Shown here piece by piece: positions 34,271 to 43,577 of a stretch of 64,000 bases of DNA; within the stretch, counting starts at the first letter, position 1; each line of letters opens with the position of its first letter. This DNA comes from Scandinavium sp036271055 (lineage in GTDB: Bacteria; Pseudomonadota; Gammaproteobacteria; Enterobacterales; Enterobacteriaceae), in the NCBI RefSeq assembly GCF_036271055.1, contig NZ_DATBBJ010000101.1, positions 16,240-80,239 on the forward strand. The letters run 5' to 3'. The position numbers and the translations under genes were made by a program. The notes under the pieces are model-generated. The model made no database searches. It was not told the DNA's origin and saw only the letters and a list, made by a program, of their open reading frames with translations.

Positions 34271-35191
34271 ATGGAATTGATTTTTCTCGGGACATCCGCA
34301 GGCGTACCGACCCGTCACCGTAATATGACGTCGATAGTGCTTAATTTGCAACAGCCAACGCTGTCGCAAATGTGGCTGTTTGACTGTGGCGAAGGCACTC
34401 AGCATCAGTTTCTGAAAACCAGCCACCATCCGGGAAAGCTCGATAAAATATTTATCACCCATCTGCACGGCGATCATTTATTCGGCCTGCCGGGCCTGCT
34501 GTGCAGCCGTTCGATGCAAGGGAATCCATCCCCACTGACCATTTACGGACCGAAAGGGATCCGTGAGTTTGTCGAAACAACACTGCGCCTGAGCGGCTCG
34601 TGGACAGACTTTCCGCTGACCGTTGAAGAAATTAGCGAAGGTGAAGTGTTTGACGATGGCCTCTTTCGTGTCACCGCTTATCCGCTGAATCACCCGGTGG
34701 AGTGCTATGGCTATCGCATTGAGCAGCACGATAAACCCGGTCCGCTTGATGCGGCGAGATTATTGGCAGACGGTATCAAAGCCGGGCCGTTATTCCAGGA
34801 TCTCAAGAAAGGGCTGACAGTGGAAATGCCTGACGGGCGCATCGTCAACGGTCAGGATTATCTTGGCCCGAGCACGCCGGGTATCAAACTGGCTATTTTC
34901 GGCGATACCGCCCCCTGCCCCGCAGCGCTGGAACTGGCTCAGGGCGTGGATGTGATGGTACACGAAACAACGCTTGAACATGAGATGGCTGAAAAAGCCA
35001 ACAGCCGTGGTCATTCCTCGTCCATTCAGGCAGCAGAGCTGGCACGCGAGGCCCAGGTAGGCAAACTTATCATTACGCATGTCAGTTCCCGCTATGACTG
35101 GCAAGGCTGTCAGCGATTACTGGAAGAGTGTCGCACTGTGTTTACACCCTGCGACCTTGCAGAAGACTTCAGTATTTTCCCGCTGGCTTAA
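34271..35191 (+). CDS. rbn: Ribonuclease Z / RNase BN
   Basis: Zinc phosphodiesterase (ElaC, RNase BN) that cleaves tRNA precursors lacking encoded CCA and can act as an exoribonuclease. Metallo-beta-lactamase motif II HLHGDH is at residues 64-69, with further ligands in IFGDTAPC and IITHVSSRY; a flexible-arm region follows. The 306 residues are typical of the short RNase Z class (E. coli 305). ATG 34271 follows AGAAGGAAA. Also named rnz or elaC. Confidence 0.95.
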   Translation: MELIFLGTSAGVPTRHRNMTSIVLNLQQPTLSQMWLFDCGEGTQHQFLKTSHHPGKLDKIFITHLHGDHLFGLPGLLCSRSMQGNPSPLTIYGPKGIREFVETTLRLSGSWTDFPLTVEEISEGEVFDDGLFRVTAYPLNHPVECYGYRIEQHDKPGPLDAARLLADGIKAGPLFQDLKKGLTVEMPDGRIVNGQDYLGPSTPGIKLAIFGDTAPCPAALELAQGVDVMVHETTLEHEMAEKANSRGHSSSIQAAELAREAQVGKLIITHVSSRYDWQGCQRLLEECRTVFTPCDLAEDFSIFPLA

Positions 35192-35254
35192 CTTTTGTCC
35201 ACGCATGCCGATAACAGAGTAAAGGCTCGGCCTTATCTTCACTCTGAGGGCAAC

Positions 35255-36259
35255 ATGGACAATTTCCAGAAAGATATCGACGACAGGGCAAATCTGACCC
35301 TGTCGAACCGCTTTGAATTGCTGCTGTTCCGTTTAGGGGCATCGGTCGAAGGCGGCAAGTCAGAACTCTTCGGCATTAACGTTTTCAAACTGCGCGAAAT
35401 CGTGCCGATGCCTGCCTTCACCAAACCCGCAGGCATGAAGCCCCCGGTAATGGGGATGGTGAATATTCGTGACCAGATTATCCCGGTTATCGACCTGCCA
35501 TCGGTGCTGGGCTGTAAAGCGGAAGGTGGGCTGAATATTCTGCTGATCACCGAATACGCACGCAGCGTTCAGGCGTTTGCTGTCGAGTCGGTCGAAAACA
35601 TCACGCGCCTCGACTGGACCCAGGTGCACACCGCTGAAAAAGCCGTGAACGGTCAATACATCACCAGCATCGCCTGTCTCGATAACGAAAGAGACAGTAA
35701 TAACCTGGCGATGGTTATCGACGTGGAACAAATTCTGTACGACATCGTTCCAGCCGACCACGATTTACATTCCACACGCTTAACCGCGCCAAAACAAAGC
35801 ATCAAGTCCGGTGCTATCGCGATTGTGGCGGAAGATTCTAAAGTCGCGCGAGTGATGCTGGAGAAAGGTCTGGAGGCGATGGAAATCCCGGCCAAAATGC
35901 ACGTTACCGGACTCCAGGCCTGGGAGACTATCGAAAAGCTGGCGAAAGAAGCCCAGGACGAAGGCATCCCGATAACTGATAAAATTGCGCTGGTGCTGAC
36001 CGATCTGGAAATGCCGGAGATGGACGGCTTTACCCTGACGCGTAAAATCAAAACTGACCCGCGCCTGAAATCCATTCCGGTAGTTATCCACTCTTCACTG
36101 TCGGGCAACGCCAACGAAGATCATATCCGTAAAGTGAAGGCCGACGGCTATGTCGCCAAGTTTGAAATCAACGAACTGTCGACGGTGATTAAAGAAGTGC
36201 TGGAACGCGCCGACCGCCACGAAGACGGACCGTTGATCAGCCGATTGCATTCGGTGTGA
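35255..36259 (+). CDS. cheV: CheV-family chemotaxis coupling protein
   Basis: Fusion of a CheW-like coupling domain (about 15-165, NRFELLLFRLG ... VNIRDQIIPVIDLP) and a CheY-like receiver domain (about 185-320) with acidic pocket AEDSKVA, phospho-acceptor Asp in VLTDLEMPEMDG and conserved Lys in GYVAKFE. Such proteins link chemoreceptors to CheA and may act as phosphate sinks. I chose ATG 35255 (MDNFQKDIDD, 334 aa), preceded by GAGGG; the frame is open 20 codons further up without a ribosome site. E. coli K-12 lacks CheV; Salmonella has one near nuo. No other chemotaxis gene is in the window. Confidence 0.9.
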   Translation: MDNFQKDIDDRANLTLSNRFELLLFRLGASVEGGKSELFGINVFKLREIVPMPAFTKPAGMKPPVMGMVNIRDQIIPVIDLPSVLGCKAEGGLNILLITEYARSVQAFAVESVENITRLDWTQVHTAEKAVNGQYITSIACLDNERDSNNLAMVIDVEQILYDIVPADHDLHSTRLTAPKQSIKSGAIAIVAEDSKVARVMLEKGLEAMEIPAKMHVTGLQAWETIEKLAKEAQDEGIPITDKIALVLTDLEMPEMDGFTLTRKIKTDPRLKSIPVVIHSSLSGNANEDHIRKVKADGYVAKFEINELSTVIKEVLERADRHEDGPLISRLHSV

Positions 36260-36273
36260 CTGAAACGCTGCCA

Positions 36274-36303
36274 TAAAAAAACCCGCCGAAGCGGGTTTTT
36301 TAT
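36274..36303. terminator. Bidirectional terminator between cheV and nuoN
   Basis: ACCCGC (36281-36286), loop CGAA and GCGGGT (36291-36296) are flanked by A7 and T6, so it can end both the cheV and the nuo transcripts. Confidence 0.9.
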
Positions 36304-36318
36304 TATGTAATCATCAGA

Positions 36319-37776
36319 TTACATCATTGGCATCGCCATCTGGACGATATTGATCAGCGGCTGTGGATAGATACCGAGGATCAGCACCAGCAGCGCGGAA
36401 ATCAGCACCACAATACCGCCAGCGCTGTACTGCCAGTTGCGTGGTGCATCGCGATTCAGTTGCTGTGGCGCTTCCAGATACAGGCTCACCGCTACGCGCA
36501 GGTAGTAGTAAAGACCAATCGCAGAACCAATCACCACCGCAGCAGTCAGCCACCACAGGTGTGCCTGAACACCAACCGCCAGCACGTAGAATTTACCGAT
36601 GAAGCCAAGCGTCATCGGGATACCTGCCAGGGACAGCATCATCACAGTCATGACCGCAGACAGAATCGGACGGTGCCAGAACAGACCACGGTAGGAGTAC
36701 AGAGAATCTGCATCCGGGCCACGGTATGGGCTGGACATCAGGCTGACTACGCCGAACGCGCCAAGGCTGCTGAACAGGTAACCGGCCAGATACACGCCCA
36801 CGGTTTCCATGGACATTTTGCCGCTGTGCATTGCAATCAGCGCCACCATCAGATAACCCAAATGCGAGATGGAGGAGTAACCGAGCAGACGCTTGATGTT
36901 GGTCTGGCTCAGCGCCATCAGGTTACCGAAGATGATAGACACGAAGGCAATCACGCCCAGTACCACACGAACGGCTTCACTGTTGCCCACCGGAGCGTAC
37001 AGGAACAGACGCATTACCACGCCGAAGATTGCGATTTTACTCGCGGTCGCCAGGAAAGTGGAAACCGGTGCAGGCGCGCCCTGATACACATCTGGCGTCC
37101 ACAAGTGGAACGGCACCAGAGAGAGTTTAAAGCCGAGGCCAACAATCATCAGACCCAGACCTGCCAGCAGCAGCGGCTCGTGCAGCATGTTGTCTGCAAG
37201 TGCTTTACCGATGGCAAGGAAGGACAGCGCGCCGGAGTTCGCATACACCAGCGCCATACCGAACAGCAGGAAGGAAGACGCTGCGGCAGACAGGATGGTG
37301 TATTTGATGCTCGCTTCGAGGGAACGCTTCTGACGATACGCATACCCAATCAGGCCGAACAGCGGCAGCGAGATAAGCTCGATACCGAGGAACAGCGCCG
37401 CCATGTGGTTAGCATTCGCCAGAAGAATGCCACCCAGTGCAGCAATCAGCACCAGCAGGTAGAACTCTTCTTTGTTGTCGTAATAGCCCTCAAGCCACGG
37501 GTAGGCAAAGGTACAGGTGGCGAGACTCGCCAACAGCACAAGCCCGGTGTAAAGCATGGCATAGCCATCTACACGCATCAGCGGTGTGACGTCCATTGCC
37601 CCTGCGTGACCAACAAACCAGAGCGACAGCAGTGCGGCGTTAAGACCGACAACCGCAAGCGTGGCATTCAGGAAATGATTGCGTCGCCACGCAATGGAGA
37701 GCATCACAACCACCACCGTCAAGCCGACGATCAGCAGCGGTAGCAGTGCGATCAGTTGTTGTGGAGTTATTGTCAT
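36319..37776 (-). CDS. nuoN: Complex I subunit N (proton-pumping membrane arm)
   Basis: Mrp-antiporter-like subunit of NADH:quinone oxidoreductase, one of three proton channels in the membrane arm. The 485 residues form about 14 helices with the conserved proton_antipo_M region (SLEASIKYTILSAAASSF, LSLVPFHLWTPDVYQGAP) containing the channel Lys. Length equals E. coli NuoN. Last gene of the nuo operon, six bases after nuoM, and followed by a terminator. Confidence 0.97.
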   Translation of the reverse strand: MTITPQQLIALLPLLIVGLTVVVVMLSIAWRRNHFLNATLAVVGLNAALLSLWFVGHAGAMDVTPLMRVDGYAMLYTGLVLLASLATCTFAYPWLEGYYDNKEEFYLLVLIAALGGILLANANHMAALFLGIELISLPLFGLIGYAYRQKRSLEASIKYTILSAAASSFLLFGMALVYANSGALSFLAIGKALADNMLHEPLLLAGLGLMIVGLGFKLSLVPFHLWTPDVYQGAPAPVSTFLATASKIAIFGVVMRLFLYAPVGNSEAVRVVLGVIAFVSIIFGNLMALSQTNIKRLLGYSSISHLGYLMVALIAMHSGKMSMETVGVYLAGYLFSSLGAFGVVSLMSSPYRGPDADSLYSYRGLFWHRPILSAVMTVMMLSLAGIPMTLGFIGKFYVLAVGVQAHLWWLTAAVVIGSAIGLYYYLRVAVSLYLEAPQQLNRDAPRNWQYSAGGIVVLISALLVLILGIYPQPLINIVQMAMPMM

Positions 37777-37782
37777 GGCGAT

Positions 37783-39312
37783 TTACGGCCTTGTAGTAGA
37801 AACAGAATTAACAAACCACTGCTGGATATTGCTCATCGCGCCGTGAGAGGTGTCGAGGATCGGCTGCGGGTAGAACCCGAGCAGAACCAGCAGCACAACC
37901 AGCAGCAGGATGATAAACAGCTCGCGCAGCGACATCCCTGGCAGTTCTTTCGCCGCAATTTCGCTCTTCGCTTTACCGAAGTAAGCGCGATGCAGCATCG
38001 CCAGCGAGTAAACGGAAGCAAAGACCAGACCGAAGGTGGAAATCACGGTAATGGTCGGCACCACGTGGAAACTGCCGAACAGGATCATGAATTCGCCCAC
38101 GAAGTTACCGGTGCCCGGCATCCCGAGCGTTGCGACCGCAAAGAACATCGACAGTGCTGGCAGCCACTTAATTTTGCTCCACAGACCGCCCATCATGCGC
38201 ATGTCACGCGTGTGCAGACGTTCGTATAGCTGGCCGCAGATGATGAACATACCCGCCGCAGACAAACCGTGCGCAATCATCATGATAATGGCGCCCTGAT
38301 AGGCCAGCTGGCTGCCAGTGTAAATCGCAATCAGCACGAAGCCCATGTGCGATACCGAGGTGTAGGCAATCAGACGTTTGATATCGTACTGAGCAAAGGC
38401 CATCCACGCGCCGTAGAAAATACCGATAACGCCAAGCCACATCGCGATTGGCGCGAATTCGTGGGATGCGTTCGGGAACAGCGGCAGCGCGAAACGCAGC
38501 AGACCGTAGGCCGCCGTTTTCAGCAAGATACCCGCGAGGTCAACAGAACCCGCTGTTGGCGCCTGAGAGTGTGCATCCGGCAACCAGCCGTGCAGCGGCA
38601 CCACCGGCATTTTCACTGCGAACGCAATGAAGAAGCCGAGCATCAGCAGATATTCCACATTGTGGGACATCGGTGTTTTCAGCAGTTCTTCATAGCTGAA
38701 GGTCCACACGCCGGTCGCGTTGTAGTGCACAAACACCAGACCCAGAATCGCAATCAACATCACCAGACCACTCGCCTGGGTGTAGATGAAGAACTTGGTC
38801 GCCGCCGTGATACGCGTTTTACCGTCAGAGGCTTTGTGGCCCCACAGCGCGATCAGGAAGTACATCGGGACCAGCATCATCTCCCAGAAGAAGAAGAACA
38901 GGAACATGTCGATGGCGAGGAACACGCCAATCACGCCGCCCAGGATCCACATCAGGTTCAGGTAGAAGAAGCCCTGGTATTTTTGAATTTCTTGCCAGGA
39001 ACAAAGTACTGCCAGAACACCGAGCAGGCCGGTCAGTACCACCATCAGCAGCGACAGACCGTCGAGGGCGAGGTGGAACGTGATACCAAAGCGCGGGATC
39101 CACTGCAGAATAAATTCAGACTGCCATTGCGGAAGACCTGCGGCTTGCGTCAGAGAGTAGCCGCCCTGCAGCCACAGCTGCAGGGAGAGGGCCAGCGTCA
39201 GTCCCATTGTGATAAGCGCAATCCAGCGCGGCATCTTCTCGCCGAAGCGTTCAGTCTGCCAGCATAAGAAGCCGCCGATAAACGGGATTAGTATTAGCCA
39301 GGGTAATAACAT
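37783..39312 (-). CDS. nuoM: Complex I subunit M
   Basis: Second antiporter-like proton-translocating subunit of the membrane arm. The 509 residues contain about 14 helices, the key Glu near residue 144 (FFFFWEMMLVPMY) and the conserved channel segment GFFIAFAVKMPVVPLHGWLP. Length equals the E. coli protein. Start ATG 39312, 27 bp after nuoL. Confidence 0.97.
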   Translation of the reverse strand: MLLPWLILIPFIGGFLCWQTERFGEKMPRWIALITMGLTLALSLQLWLQGGYSLTQAAGLPQWQSEFILQWIPRFGITFHLALDGLSLLMVVLTGLLGVLAVLCSWQEIQKYQGFFYLNLMWILGGVIGVFLAIDMFLFFFFWEMMLVPMYFLIALWGHKASDGKTRITAATKFFIYTQASGLVMLIAILGLVFVHYNATGVWTFSYEELLKTPMSHNVEYLLMLGFFIAFAVKMPVVPLHGWLPDAHSQAPTAGSVDLAGILLKTAAYGLLRFALPLFPNASHEFAPIAMWLGVIGIFYGAWMAFAQYDIKRLIAYTSVSHMGFVLIAIYTGSQLAYQGAIIMMIAHGLSAAGMFIICGQLYERLHTRDMRMMGGLWSKIKWLPALSMFFAVATLGMPGTGNFVGEFMILFGSFHVVPTITVISTFGLVFASVYSLAMLHRAYFGKAKSEIAAKELPGMSLRELFIILLLVVLLVLLGFYPQPILDTSHGAMSNIQQWFVNSVSTTRP

Positions 39313-39339
39313 GGCGATTTATATTCCTTTTCTGTCAAC

Positions 39340-41181
39340 TCAACGCAAAACCATCAGCAGCGCGAGAACAACCACCGCGCCAATGCTCATGGATGCCACA
39401 TACCAGCGCAGGTAACCATTCTCGCTCACCAACAGGCCTTTGCCTGCGAAGCGGGAAAGAATGGCCGGGATATTCATCATACTGTTCAGCGGATCGCGTT
39501 TCAGCAGCCACGCAATACCCAGATACGGTTTGACGAAGATGTTGTCGTACAGCCAGTCGAAGCCCCACGCGTTGTACCACCAGGTCCCGAGCAGACGGCC
39601 CGGTGCGCTGTTAGCAATCGCGGTAACCAGTGTACGTTTCCCGAGCCACAGCCATGCGGCAATCAAAATGCCTGCAATCGCGACAATCCCGGAGGTGATT
39701 TCCAGCGCCATCACGTGGCTATGTTCAAGCTCAGTGGTCTGAGGCAGTACACCCTGCAGTGGCGGAACAATCATTGCGCCAACGAAGGTGGACAGAACCA
39801 GCAGCACGATCAGCGGGAGATGATGGGTAATCCCCTTCCCTGCGTGAGCGTGGATCTGCTCTTTGCCGTGGAACACGATGAAGATCATGCGGAAGGTGTA
39901 GAGGGAAGTCATAAACGCCCCAACCAGACCCGCCACCATCAGATTGATGTGACCGTTTGCCATCGCACCGGCAAGGATTTCGTCCTTACTGAAGAAGCCT
40001 GCGGTAATCAGCGGCAGAGCGGACAACGCCGCGCCCCCGACCAGGAAGCAGACATACACCAGCGGAATAGACTTACGCAGACCGCCCATCTTGAAGATGT
40101 TCTGCTCGTGATGGCAAGCCAGGATCACCGAACCAGAGGAGAGGAACAGCAGCGCTTTAAAGAACGCATGCGTCATCAGATGGAAAATCGCCGCATCCCA
40201 CGCCTGAACGCCGAGCGCCAGGAACATGTAGCCAATCTGACTCATGGTGGAGTATGCGAGTACGCGTTTGATGTCGGTTTGCACCAGCGCGGCGAAACCT
40301 GCCAGCACCAGCGTGACCGCACCAACGATACCCACCAGATGCAGAATTTCCGGCGTCATCAGGAACAGACCGTGGGTACGGGCAATCAGATAGACGCCCG
40401 CAGTTACCATGGTCGCGGCGTGGATCAGCGCTGAAACTGGCGTAGGACCGGCCATCGCATCTGCAAGCCAGGTCTGCAACGGCAGCTGGGCAGATTTACC
40501 GACCGCACCGCCCAACAGCATCAACGTCGCCCAGGTCAACATGTTGTTGCCCGCTTCGAAGTGCTGTGGTGCCAGTTCAACCATTTCGCGGAAGTTCAGG
40601 GTGCCCAATTCGTTGTAGAGAATGAACAGCGCGAAGGCGAGGAATACGTCACCGACACGGGTCACCACGAAAGCTTTCATTGCCGCAGCGCCATTCTTCG
40701 GATCGGTGTAGTAGAAACCGATCAGCAGATAGGAGCACAGGCCCACGCCTTCCCAGCCGAGGTACATCAGCAGGAGGTTGTCGCCCAGGACTAACACCAC
40801 CATGCTCGCGATGAACAGGTTGGTGTAGGCGAAGAAGCGGGAGTAACCCTCTTCACCGCGCATGTACCAGGAAGCGAACATGTGGATCAGGAAGCCGACA
40901 CCGGTCACGACTGACAGCATGGTCAGTGACAGGCCATCGAGTACCAGGTTGAAGCCGATATTGAAATCACCGACCGACATCCAGTTCCACAGCGGAACGC
41001 TGATAGCCTGTTTGCCGTTAGCGAAGAAATCAACGCCAACAAACGCGGTGGTCAACGCGGCGAGGCCAACAGAACCCATACCGATGGTGGCGGAAACGTT
41101 CTCCGACCAGCGGCCGCGGGAGAAGGCTAGCAGCAGGAAGCCAATCAATGGCAAAATAATGGTTAAGGCAAGCATGTTCAT
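39340..41181 (-). CDS. nuoL: Complex I subunit L
   Basis: Distal antiporter-like subunit with the long lateral helix. The 613 residues hold about 16 helices; conserved segments include LYLGWEGVGLCSYLLIGFYY (channel Glu near 144) and SAQLPLQTWLADAMAGPTPVS. Its ATG overlaps the nuoK stop (ATGA). Confidence 0.97.
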   Translation of the reverse strand: MNMLALTIILPLIGFLLLAFSRGRWSENVSATIGMGSVGLAALTTAFVGVDFFANGKQAISVPLWNWMSVGDFNIGFNLVLDGLSLTMLSVVTGVGFLIHMFASWYMRGEEGYSRFFAYTNLFIASMVVLVLGDNLLLMYLGWEGVGLCSYLLIGFYYTDPKNGAAAMKAFVVTRVGDVFLAFALFILYNELGTLNFREMVELAPQHFEAGNNMLTWATLMLLGGAVGKSAQLPLQTWLADAMAGPTPVSALIHAATMVTAGVYLIARTHGLFLMTPEILHLVGIVGAVTLVLAGFAALVQTDIKRVLAYSTMSQIGYMFLALGVQAWDAAIFHLMTHAFFKALLFLSSGSVILACHHEQNIFKMGGLRKSIPLVYVCFLVGGAALSALPLITAGFFSKDEILAGAMANGHINLMVAGLVGAFMTSLYTFRMIFIVFHGKEQIHAHAGKGITHHLPLIVLLVLSTFVGAMIVPPLQGVLPQTTELEHSHVMALEITSGIVAIAGILIAAWLWLGKRTLVTAIANSAPGRLLGTWWYNAWGFDWLYDNIFVKPYLGIAWLLKRDPLNSMMNIPAILSRFAGKGLLVSENGYLRWYVASMSIGAVVVLALLMVLR

Positions 41182-41480
41182 CCACGCAACTCACTTACTG
41201 AATCGATGTTCAGGTTCTGGCGGCGACGGTGGAGCTGCAACAGCAGCGCCAGGCCAATACTCGCCTCCGCAGCCGCGAGGCTGATAGCGAGGATATACAT
41301 CACCTGACCGTCGGTCTGGCCCCAGTAGCTTCCGGCGACCACAAAGGCCAGCGCGGCGGCGTTAATCATGATTTCCAGCCCGATCAGCATAAACAGCAGA
41401 TTGCGGCGGATAACCAGACCGGTCAGACCGAGAACGAAGAGGATCGCGGCGAGGATCAGTCCATGTGTTAAGGGGATCAT
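41178..41480 (-). CDS. nuoK: Complex I subunit K
   Basis: Small three-helix membrane subunit (100 aa) corresponding to mitochondrial ND4L, with membrane-buried Glu residues in LIGLEIMINAAAL (E36) and AAAEASIGLAL (E72) that form part of the central proton path. Overlaps nuoJ upstream and nuoL downstream by four bases each. Confidence 0.97.
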   Translation of the reverse strand: MIPLTHGLILAAILFVLGLTGLVIRRNLLFMLIGLEIMINAAALAFVVAGSYWGQTDGQVMYILAISLAAAEASIGLALLLQLHRRRQNLNIDSVSELRG

Positions 41481-42031
41481 GCTTGCTCCTCCGGTTTTCT
41501 TTTCGCGCTATCGTTCGCACGGTTGCTCAGCACCTCACCGGCACGATCTTCACGTCCCAGATGGAAGGCGACAACCAGGCCCGCCAGCAGAAGCATGGAA
41601 GCCAGTTCCACTGCCAGTACGTACGGACCAAACAGCGCAACACCCACTTCTTTGGCGCTGATGGCGTTGCCTTCGATGCCCTGGTCGCTAACGCCCAGGA
41701 TACCGTACACAATCACGGCCAGCAGGATAACCGACAGCACGCCAGGTCCAATCCAGACCTGCGGCTTCAGCCACTGACGTTCCTGTTCGATTTCGGCTCC
41801 GCCCAGGTTCAGCATCATCACCACAAACACGAACAGCACCATGATCGCCCCGGCGTACACGATGATCTCCAGTGCACCAGCGAAATACGCGCCGAGCGAG
41901 AAGAACACCCCGGCAATCGCCAGCAGGGAGATGATCAGGTACAGCAACGCGTGCACCGGATTGGTGTGCGTGATGACCCGCAACGTGGCCAGGATGGCGA
42001 CGAGACCACAAATATAAAATGCGAATTCCAT
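41477..42031 (-). CDS. nuoJ: Complex I subunit J
   Basis: ND6-like membrane subunit of 184 residues with five helices. The pi-bulge-bearing third helix is recognisable (GALEIIVYAGAIMVLFVFVVMML). Length equals E. coli NuoJ. It begins 11 bases after nuoI. Confidence 0.97.
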   Translation of the reverse strand: MEFAFYICGLVAILATLRVITHTNPVHALLYLIISLLAIAGVFFSLGAYFAGALEIIVYAGAIMVLFVFVVMMLNLGGAEIEQERQWLKPQVWIGPGVLSVILLAVIVYGILGVSDQGIEGNAISAKEVGVALFGPYVLAVELASMLLLAGLVVAFHLGREDRAGEVLSNRANDSAKRKPEEQA

Positions 42032-42042
42032 TGCCCCGCTCC

Positions 42043-42585
42043 TTACGGTAATAGGCTCTTGACGTCGATAGGCTTGGCTTCGTTCTCTGCTTCGCCCTTA
42101 TCTTTGCCGTCGATTGCCATACCCGCCATCCGGTAGAAGTTATATTCCGGGTATTTGCCCGGACCGGAAATCAGCAGATCCTCTTTCTCGTACACCAGGT
42201 CCTGACGCTTGTATTCACCCAGTTCGAAATCCGGGGTCAACTGAATCGCCGTGGTTGGGCACGCTTCTTCACACAGACCGCAGAAAATGCAGCGCGAGAA
42301 GTTAATACGGAAAAACTCTGGATACCAGCGACCGTCTTTGGTCTCTGCTTTTTGCAGAGAAATACAGCCGACCGGACAGGCTACCGCACACAGGTTACAG
42401 GCTACACAACGCTCTTCGCCGTCCGGATCGCGCGTCAGCACGATACGACCACGGTAGCGCGGTGGCAGATATACCGGCTCTTCCGGATACATCTGCGTTT
42501 CACGTTTGGCGAACGCATGCATACCGATCATGCAGATACTGCGAACCTGGGTGCCAAAGCCCACTAATAATTCTTTTAAGGTCAT
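42043..42585 (-). CDS. nuoI: Complex I subunit I (two 4Fe-4S clusters)
   Basis: Peripheral-arm ferredoxin-like subunit that carries clusters N6a and N6b on the way to quinone. Both motifs are intact: CVACNLCAVACPVGC (about 60-74) and CIFCGLCEEACP (about 99-110). The 180 residues match E. coli. It lies between nuoH and nuoJ in the usual order. Confidence 0.97.
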   Translation of the reverse strand: MTLKELLVGFGTQVRSICMIGMHAFAKRETQMYPEEPVYLPPRYRGRIVLTRDPDGEERCVACNLCAVACPVGCISLQKAETKDGRWYPEFFRINFSRCIFCGLCEEACPTTAIQLTPDFELGEYKRQDLVYEKEDLLISGPGKYPEYNFYRMAGMAIDGKDKGEAENEAKPIDVKSLLP

Positions 42586-42599
42586 GGTCTATTCGCCCC

Positions 42600-43577
42600 T
42601 TATGGCTGCTGCCAGAGAATGACAGCCGCCGTTACCAACAAGTTGATCAGCGTCAGCGGCAGGCACACTTTCCAGCCGAAGGACATCACCTGGTCATAAC
42701 GCGGACGTGGCAATGCAGCACGGATCAAAATGAACATCATCATGAAGAACGCGGTTTTGATCGCGAACCAGATGAATGGCGGTAAGAACGGACCCTGCCA
42801 GCCACCGAAGAACAGCGTCACGATAAGCGCTGACACGGTGACGATACCGATATATTCACCCACGAAGAACAGGCCGAATTTCATACCGGAATATTCAATG
42901 TGGTAACCGTCGGCCAGTTCCTGCTCCGCTTCCGGCTGGTCAAACGGATGACGGTGACACACCGCCACGCCCGCGATAGCGAAAGTGATGAAGCCGAAGA
43001 ACTGTGGAATCACGTTCCACAGATGCGCCTGGTTATTGACGATATCGGTCATGTTGAAGGAGCCAGCCTGCGCGACAACGCCCATCAGCGACAGGCCGAG
43101 GAACACTTCGTAGCTCAGGGTCTGCGCGGAAGCACGCATTGCACCAAGCAGCGAGTATTTGTTGTTACTCGACCAACCCGCGAACAGCACGGCATAAACC
43201 GCCAGGCCTGCCATCATCAGGAAGAACAGGACGCCGATGTTGAGGTCAGCCACCACCCAGGTCGGACTGACCGGGACAATGGCGAACGACAGCAGCAAAG
43301 AGGTGAACGCGATAACCGGCGCAAGGGTAAAGATAACCTTGTCGGTAAATTTCGGGATCCAGTCCTCTTTGAAGAACATCTTGATCATGTCCGCCACCAG
43401 CTGGAGTGAACCACCCCAGCCTACGCGGTTCGGTCCATAACGGTTCTGGAACAGACCGAGCAGACGACGTTCACCAAAGCTCATGAACGCGCCGCAGGTG
43501 ACTACTACCAGCAGAATAACGACCGCTTTCAGGATGCTTAACAGAATGTCGATAACATCCGGTGTTAACCAACTCAT
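42600..43577 (-). CDS. nuoH: Complex I subunit H
   Basis: ND1-like membrane subunit that forms most of the quinone-binding chamber at the junction of the two arms. The 325 residues have about eight helices and conserved loop segments (NRYGPNRVGWGG, PFDQPEAEQELADGYHIEYS). The ATG overlaps the nuoG stop by four bases. Confidence 0.97.
   Translation of the reverse strand: MSWLTPDVIDILLSILKAVVILLVVVTCGAFMSFGERRLLGLFQNRYGPNRVGWGGSLQLVADMIKMFFKEDWIPKFTDKVIFTLAPVIAFTSLLLSFAIVPVSPTWVVADLNIGVLFFLMMAGLAVYAVLFAGWSSNNKYSLLGAMRASAQTLSYEVFLGLSLMGVVAQAGSFNMTDIVNNQAHLWNVIPQFFGFITFAIAGVAVCHRHPFDQPEAEQELADGYHIEYSGMKFGLFFVGEYIGIVTVSALIVTLFFGGWQGPFLPPFIWFAIKTAFFMMMFILIRAALPRPRYDQVMSFGWKVCLPLTLINLLVTAAVILWQQP

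Noticed and set aside
36460..37743. Plus-strand frame (427 codons) opposite nuoN
   Set aside because: His/Gln/Arg-rich composition produced by the complement of a hydrophobic gene.
38269..39267. Plus-strand frame (332 codons) opposite nuoM
   Set aside because: Biased composition from the complement of membrane-helix codons.
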